Part shown: piece after piece, positions 34,301 through 37,667 of the stretch
Layout of the letters: every line of letters begins with the position of its first letter
Position numbering within the stretch: position 1 is the stretch's first letter
Source of the DNA: Candidatus Aminicenantota bacterium
GTDB lineage: Bacteria > Acidobacteriota > Aminicenantia > UBA2199
DNA: 37,667 nt
NCBI GenBank assembly: GCA_029938635.1
Contig: JAOZUQ010000012.1
Span: 19,451 to 57,117 of the forward strand
Direction of reading: 5' to 3'
Made by a program: the position numbers and the translations under genes
Notes under the pieces: generated by a model
Seen by the model: only the letters and a program-made list of their open reading frames with translations
Database searches by the model: none
Told to the model about the DNA's origin: nothing

Positions 34301-34699
34301 ATTTTAGAATTATATCCTGAAGTTATAGTGAAGTTTATAAAACTGACAATAAAGTTTACAGAATTATTTAGTAGTATAGTTAACTCAGAGAAATGGGTTT
34401 CACAAATTGATTCATTTTTCATGGATGATGACCTTCAATCACTGATTGGTGTAAACAAATTTGAAGGAAAGATCTGGTATCATAGTGATCATTTCAAACT
34501 TCTCATTTTCCTTTTGTTCGTAACATCTTACATTGAACTATATCGCAGGGAACAAACTGGGAACGAATTGGTCAAAGTGCCTGTTGAATTACTGGAACAA
34601 ATTTATTCAATATTTATCAATTCTGATAAAGAATCCGGCAACCTTTATGAGAACCTTAAAAGAATTCTCTATAAAGAAATTGAGGTTATTATACTTTGA
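31322..34699 (+). CDS. Large GH13-like (alpha-amylase superfamily) protein
   Basis: The 1125-residue protein has three parts. Residues 1-270 form a helical domain with no named family. Residues about 290-700 form an alpha-amylase barrel: region I DMVPNHMG (372-379), nucleophile Asp492 in IIRFDAAM, acid/base Glu557 in LLAEAFW, and region IV as NNPDE with Asp618. The His of the usual NHD is Pro617. The C-terminal 350-400 residues are helical and unassigned. The start is TTG with GGAG 7 bases upstream. A related long family occurs, as I recall, in Chloroflexi and uncultured lineages. The substrate is unknown; alpha-glucan or glucosyl transfer is plausible. No signal peptide is seen, so it acts in the cytoplasm. 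Confidence 0.85.
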   Translation: MTSIHISRISKDRHHIYDMKMTETGKTIVIDFGEAEYISKHFIDNQYPFKGLSSSMIYSLSLIDEALIHIIDSYLNSHEDSLTEECFEHLKKKIGKKAFPDFISGYSETFIPGGKKSFKNIQLLRDLITLGISYNNKAYIPFQDIFFSSTDGQNKLMFSVFNEIESFFNNIPGFGPDKINLIRFLKIPSEIFPESIMDQLVYIIENWGDLIGDLRLKLLTGLDHLKEENKIRFSKRGKTMPHTFSSGQDNDPDNFSRDRDWMSSLVLLAKSTYVWLDQLSRSYNTEVCRLDQIPDEELDKIASRGFSGLWLIGIWERSKASAKIKKMTGNPEAMSSAYSIYDYNIAQDLGGEEAFLSLKEKAKKRGIRLAGDMVPNHMGIDSKWVCDNPDWFVSTDSSPFGSYTFNGPDLSENDRYTIHLEDHYYDKSDASVVFELIENSNGKKKYIYHGNDGTSMPWNDTAQLNYLRNDVREHVINTIIRIAEKFKIIRFDAAMILAKKHFQRLWFPEPGHGGDIPSRAGRGMDKEKFNELFPKEFWQEVVERVAEKTPETLLLAEAFWMMEPYFVRTLGMHRVYNSAFMNFLKSEENNGFRTSIKNTIEFNPEILKRFANFMNNPDEETAVSQFGSDDKYFGVCTLLSTLPGLPMFGHGQIEGFREKYGMEYRKAYMDESPDPELFKRHQKEIFPLLKQREIFSQSEYFRLYDFTTSNGEVNEDVIAYSNLYNGKNSIVVFNNKYSSCAGFIHISSPFAQFTPDGTKNIHTTSLSDSLGIHPHENKFVVFCDNVTSLTYIRKSTEISDKGMYLELGAFKYHVFLQFRIFDDALDKKYSRLHEHLKGRGVNDIEKLYDLEVNNPISNILRKMFHHFDNFKIGDPDKINMDQLMQFCDQLFLNISVIEHIGEEVESNRSEILSKMEVLKSFRGEILLKIQNKDLRNKFSDLDDRNLLFPIIIPSIIIGNTCKNTILNSDINKMEYFSQYYFQEILEDILTNSGILELYPEVIVKFIKLTIKFTELFSSIVNSEKWVSQIDSFFMDDDLQSLIGVNKFEGKIWYHSDHFKLLIFLLFVTSYIELYRREQTGNELVKVPVELLEQIYSIFINSDKESGNLYENLKRILYKEIEVIIL

Positions 34700-34704
34700 T
34701 AATG

Positions 34705-35199
34705 CTACCACTCTTTGTAGTATGACCCGTCAAGAGCTTTTTTTTCCGATTTTGAGTAAATATCCCATACATTCTCCCCGCCCCAGTGAGTAGAATTTCT
34801 TTTATCCTGGTAAGACCTCTGTCCCCATTCGTTTGTCCTTGTCATTGGATCTGCCGGAATCCTCCTCAAAAACCTTCTAATCTTCGCTTTGTTCTTTGAA
34901 TCACGATATTCGATTCCTTTAACAAGTATTTCAAGGTCTTCCGGATACCCGTAAGAATCTTCATCATGCTTGATCTTGTTCTTGATAACAAACTTATGAA
35001 AATCGTCAATTGCTGTTCTGATCTCACGAAGAGACCTTCTGAACACCAATTCACGCTCTCTTTTTACAGAAGTTTCAACCATTGGGATTGCAATGACAGC
35101 AAGAGTTGAAATAATAGCTATTACAACAATTAATTCTATTATGGTAAAACCGGGCCTGTTTGAAAGATTAAATGTCCTTAAGTCCTTGTTAAGTCTCAT
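34705..35199 (-). CDS. Type II secretion-type pseudopilin (GspG-like)
   Basis: The 164-residue protein has a prepilin leader ending in RPG, then FTIIELIVVIAIISTLAVIAIP, the classic N-methylated hydrophobic helix with Glu at +5. The rest resembles GspG: charged helix, GYPEDLEILVKG and DPMTRTNEWG. The first possible codon is a TTG two codons upstream; the ATG at 35199 is more likely. It lies alone between pnp (23 bp) and the convergent GH13-like gene, with no assembly ATPase or secretin nearby. Confidence 0.88.
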   Translation of the reverse strand: MRLNKDLRTFNLSNRPGFTIIELIVVIAIISTLAVIAIPMVETSVKRERELVFRRSLREIRTAIDDFHKFVIKNKIKHDEDSYGYPEDLEILVKGIEYRDSKNKAKIRRFLRRIPADPMTRTNEWGQRSYQDKRNSTHWGGENVWDIYSKSEKKALDGSYYKEW

Positions 35200-35212
35200 G
35201 AACAATAATTAA

Positions 35213-35237
35213 AGCAGCAGTTTTAGTCTCTGCTGCT
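35213..35237 (-). terminator. Possible hairpin terminator at the end of pnp
   Basis: AGCAGCAG and CTGCTGCT form a perfect 8-bp stem with a 9-base loop (35213-35237) that includes the pnp stop codon. On the minus strand it is followed by TTTAATTATTG, a weak U tract, so termination before the pseudopilin may be partial. Such a stem may also stabilise the mRNA 3' end. Confidence 0.4.
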
Positions 35238-37298
35238 ACTAATTGCTTTGATACTTGCTTTTATCCGGTTATCCCTGTCTACATCTATAACTTTAACTTC
35301 AATTTCCTGTCCGATCTTGTATTTCATTTCACTTATGTTTTTTATTCTTGTAGGTGATATTTCAGAAATATGAACAAGACCGACAGCACCTCTGAATAAT
35401 TCAACAAATATACCGTAATCTTCGATCCTAGTGATCTTACCTGTATAGATCCTGTTAACCTCGGCAGACTGCGTTAATTCCTTGATCCTTTGAAGAACAC
35501 TATTTCCGACATCTTTGTTCGGAGCCGCGACTTTTACAGAACCATCATCTTCAGCATTAACTTTAACACCGAAATCTGCAATGAGTCCTTTGATCGTTTT
35601 ACCTCCGGGTCCTATAAGATCTTTAATTTTTTCCGGATTGATTTTAATAGTGAGAATTACCGGGGCATATTCAGAAAGCTTCTCAGAAGGTTCTACAATT
35701 GCACCCTTCATCTTATCAAGTATGAATAATCTGGCTTTTTTAGCATCATCAAGTGTTTTGTCGATGATCTCATCGCTTAACCCGTCTATCTTAATATCAA
35801 GTTGTGCAGCAGTTATACCTTTCTCAGTTCCGGTTATCTTAAAATCCATATCGCCGAAGTGATCTTCATAACCTGCAATATCAGTAAGTACAGCAAAATC
35901 ATCACCTTCCTTTACCAGTCCCATTGCAATGCCGGCTACAGGTGCTTTTATGGGAACGCCTCCATTCATTAAAGCTAGTGATCCGCCGCAAACTGTTGCC
36001 ATAGAAGAAGAACCATTTGATTCAAGTATATCTGAAACAATCCTGATAGTGTAAGGAAAATCCGTTTCAGAAGGAATAACAGGTGACAAACCTTTTTCTG
36101 CAAGATTTCCATGGCCGATCTCTCTTCTTCCCGCTCCCCTGAGAAAACTTACTTCTCCAACCGAGAAAGGGGGAAAATTATAGTGGAGCATAAATTTCTT
36201 TAACTGACCACTGGAATATATATCATCTATTCTCTGAGCATCATCTTCCGAACCTAGAGTAACCGTTGCCAGAGCCTGGGTTTCTCCTCTTGTAAAAACT
36301 GCAGAACCATGAACCCTCGGGAGGATCCCCAGTTCAATACTGATATCTCTTATCTCATCCAGATCTCTACCGTCATTCCTCTTCTTTTTGCTTATAAGAG
36401 TTTTTCTGAATACTTCATACTCCAATTTGTGAATTGCAGATTTGTATTTTCCTTTTTTTGAATCATCATCATTTCCATTCATGATCTCTTCAGTAAGTTT
36501 TCCAAGTTTCTCTTTCCTTTCACTCTTAACAACTGAAAAAATTCCATCCCTGAATCCATCAAAATACTTTTCTTTCAATTCATTGTAAATATTTTCAAGT
36601 TCCACATCAGGACTAACCTTGAACTTATCGGGATTCATAATAGCTTTTTGGGTTACACAAATATCAGTAATAATCTTCTTTGCTAACTTAAGGCCCTCTT
36701 TGAAAGTCTCCTCACTAAACTCATTACCACCCGATTCGATCATAACAACATCATCCTCAGTTCCGGCAACGAAAAGGACCATATCTGATTCATCAGCTGC
36801 TTCCTTCCCGGGATTTATTGAGAACTGCCCGTCTTTCCATCCTATCTTTACAGCTCCGACAGGTTTTGCAAACGGGATAGATGAGGAAATTAATGCAGCA
36901 GATGCACCGATTATCCCCATTGCATCAAAATCTACACTCAAGTCTGCAGATAACAACATTTCGATTACCTGTGTATCATTATAAAAACCTTCAGGGAATA
37001 ATGGCCTGATCGGACGATCGATAAGTCTTGATAATAATATCTCTTTTTCTGATAATCTCCCTTCTCTCTTAAAAAAGCCACCGGGAATTTTACCCGCGGC
37101 ATAATTGTTAATTCTAAAATCAACCATAAGAGGGAAAAAATCCTGATCCTCTTTGGCCTCATCCCGCATATTAGCGGTTACTAATAATACATTATCTTTA
37201 TATGACAGAACTGCTGATCCATTTGACTGTTTAGCCCATTTTTTGATTTCGATCTTCAGATCATTTCCACCTATATCTATACTAATGCTTCTTTCCAT
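35223..37298 (-). CDS. pnp: Polyribonucleotide nucleotidyltransferase
   Basis: PNPase degrades RNA 3' to 5' with phosphate. The 691 residues show two RNase PH-type halves (FFPLMVDFRINNYAAGKIPGGF near the start; SSGQLKKFMLHYNFPPFSVGE and GRREIGHGNLAEKGL in the second). A KH domain with KIKDLIGPGGKTIKG and a C-terminal S1 domain with IEDYGIFVELFRGAVGLVHISE follow. AAAGGAG precedes the ATG. The rpsO-pnp order is the common bacterial arrangement. Confidence 0.98.
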   Translation of the reverse strand: MERSISIDIGGNDLKIEIKKWAKQSNGSAVLSYKDNVLLVTANMRDEAKEDQDFFPLMVDFRINNYAAGKIPGGFFKREGRLSEKEILLSRLIDRPIRPLFPEGFYNDTQVIEMLLSADLSVDFDAMGIIGASAALISSSIPFAKPVGAVKIGWKDGQFSINPGKEAADESDMVLFVAGTEDDVVMIESGGNEFSEETFKEGLKLAKKIITDICVTQKAIMNPDKFKVSPDVELENIYNELKEKYFDGFRDGIFSVVKSERKEKLGKLTEEIMNGNDDDSKKGKYKSAIHKLEYEVFRKTLISKKKRNDGRDLDEIRDISIELGILPRVHGSAVFTRGETQALATVTLGSEDDAQRIDDIYSSGQLKKFMLHYNFPPFSVGEVSFLRGAGRREIGHGNLAEKGLSPVIPSETDFPYTIRIVSDILESNGSSSMATVCGGSLALMNGGVPIKAPVAGIAMGLVKEGDDFAVLTDIAGYEDHFGDMDFKITGTEKGITAAQLDIKIDGLSDEIIDKTLDDAKKARLFILDKMKGAIVEPSEKLSEYAPVILTIKINPEKIKDLIGPGGKTIKGLIADFGVKVNAEDDGSVKVAAPNKDVGNSVLQRIKELTQSAEVNRIYTGKITRIEDYGIFVELFRGAVGLVHISEISPTRIKNISEMKYKIGQEIEVKVIDVDRDNRIKASIKAISSSRD

Positions 37299-37352
37299 TC
37301 TATTTCTCCTTTATTTAAAACCAAACTTCAGATAAGTATAAATTGAATACCT

Positions 37353-37622
37353 TTATTTCCTTAATTTAAGATTACCAATTATATCAAGATATTGTTGATA
37401 ATCTTTTTTCCTGATATAAGTCAGAAGTTTTCTCCTCTTTGCAACCATTACCAGGAGACCTCTTCTTGAATGATGATCTTTTTTATGGACGTTGAAGTGG
37501 TCGGTTAAATCCTTAATTCTATTTGTTAATAATGCAACCTGAACATTTGAAGAACCGGTGTCTTTATCATTTATCTGATACTTTCCTATCACCTTTTGTT
37601 TATCTTCCGTAGTAATACTCAA
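37353..37622 (-). CDS. rpsO: Ribosomal protein S15
   Basis: S15 binds 16S rRNA early in small-subunit assembly. At 89 residues it has the family length, with ITTEDKQKVIGKYQ, NRIKDLTDHFNVHKKDHHSRRGL and a basic C-terminus. The start codon is TTG, supported by AGGAGGAG 5 bases upstream and by the typical MSIT start. It lies 54 bp before pnp. Confidence 0.98.
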   Translation of the reverse strand: MSITTEDKQKVIGKYQINDKDTGSSNVQVALLTNRIKDLTDHFNVHKKDHHSRRGLLVMVAKRRKLLTYIRKKDYQQYLDIIGNLKLRK

Positions 37623-37667
37623 AATCTCCTCCTAAATTTAGCTTATTTAATATTTTTCTACAAAGCT

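Overview
The window looks like chromosomal DNA of an AT-rich, Gram-negative bacterium. The outer-membrane side is supported by an RlpA lipoprotein with a SPOR domain, a family 9 (heptosyltransferase-like) glycosyltransferase, a type II-secretion-like pseudopilin and a TonB/TolA-type C-terminal domain. Acetate kinase fits a fermentative or anaerobic life. Genes are tightly packed, often overlap, and use ATG, GTG and TTG starts. I cannot name the phylum from sequence alone. The mix of families (DUF4416, DUF4342, a long GH13-like protein of a type I associate with uncultured and Chloroflexi-type lineages, a large Ser/Thr kinase hybrid) suggests a little-studied lineage rather than a Proteobacterium or Firmicute. 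Almost everything is housekeeping. No phage, IS transposase, CRISPR or defence system was seen.

Layout. 1-503: an intact tRNA-Ser(GGA) on the minus strand next to a 55-bp direct repeat of its own 3' end with an 80-bp hairpin insert, then a tRNA(CAU) directly in front of tilS. 1867-4678 (minus): pyrR-pyrB-pyrC from its own promoter. 4708-12729 (minus): a long probable operon running S1-domain protein, coaX, an unknown protein, tlyA, nadK, a Na/Ca exchanger, a secreted TPR/propeller protein and DUF4416. 12865-16535 (plus): DUF4342, dGTPase-like, metG, ppnP. 16542-18039 (minus): rlpA and a TSUP transporter. 18159-24357 (plus): a membrane protein, a 1023-residue pseudo-receiver/Ser-Thr kinase/TonB-like hybrid, a small coiled-coil protein, folC, a zinc-ribbon membrane protein and an unlisted 37-residue membrane peptide. 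24380-27366 (minus): queC-queD-queE and ackA. 27407-27858: a 452-bp inverted-repeat element with no credible gene. 27912-29753 (plus): ornithine carbamoyltransferase and an HD hydrolase. 29774-31168 (minus): a glycosyltransferase and RNA polymerase omega. 31322-34699 (plus): the GH13-like protein. 34705-37622 (minus): rpsO, pnp, pseudopilin.

Themes. Several genes serve tRNA and translation (tilS, metG, queCDE, tlyA, S1-domain protein, rpsO, pnp). Nucleotide metabolism is served by pyrRBC, the dGTPase-like protein and ppnP, and cofactors by coaX, nadK and folC. The most unusual single gene is the kinase hybrid at 18759-21830. It joins a receiver domain lacking its phosphoacceptor aspartate, an intact-looking Ser/Thr kinase, one membrane span, a long charged periplasmic helix and a TonB-like C-terminal domain. 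The two most unusual non-coding pieces are the tRNA-Ser repeat at the left edge and the inverted-repeat element between queC and the carbamoyltransferase gene.
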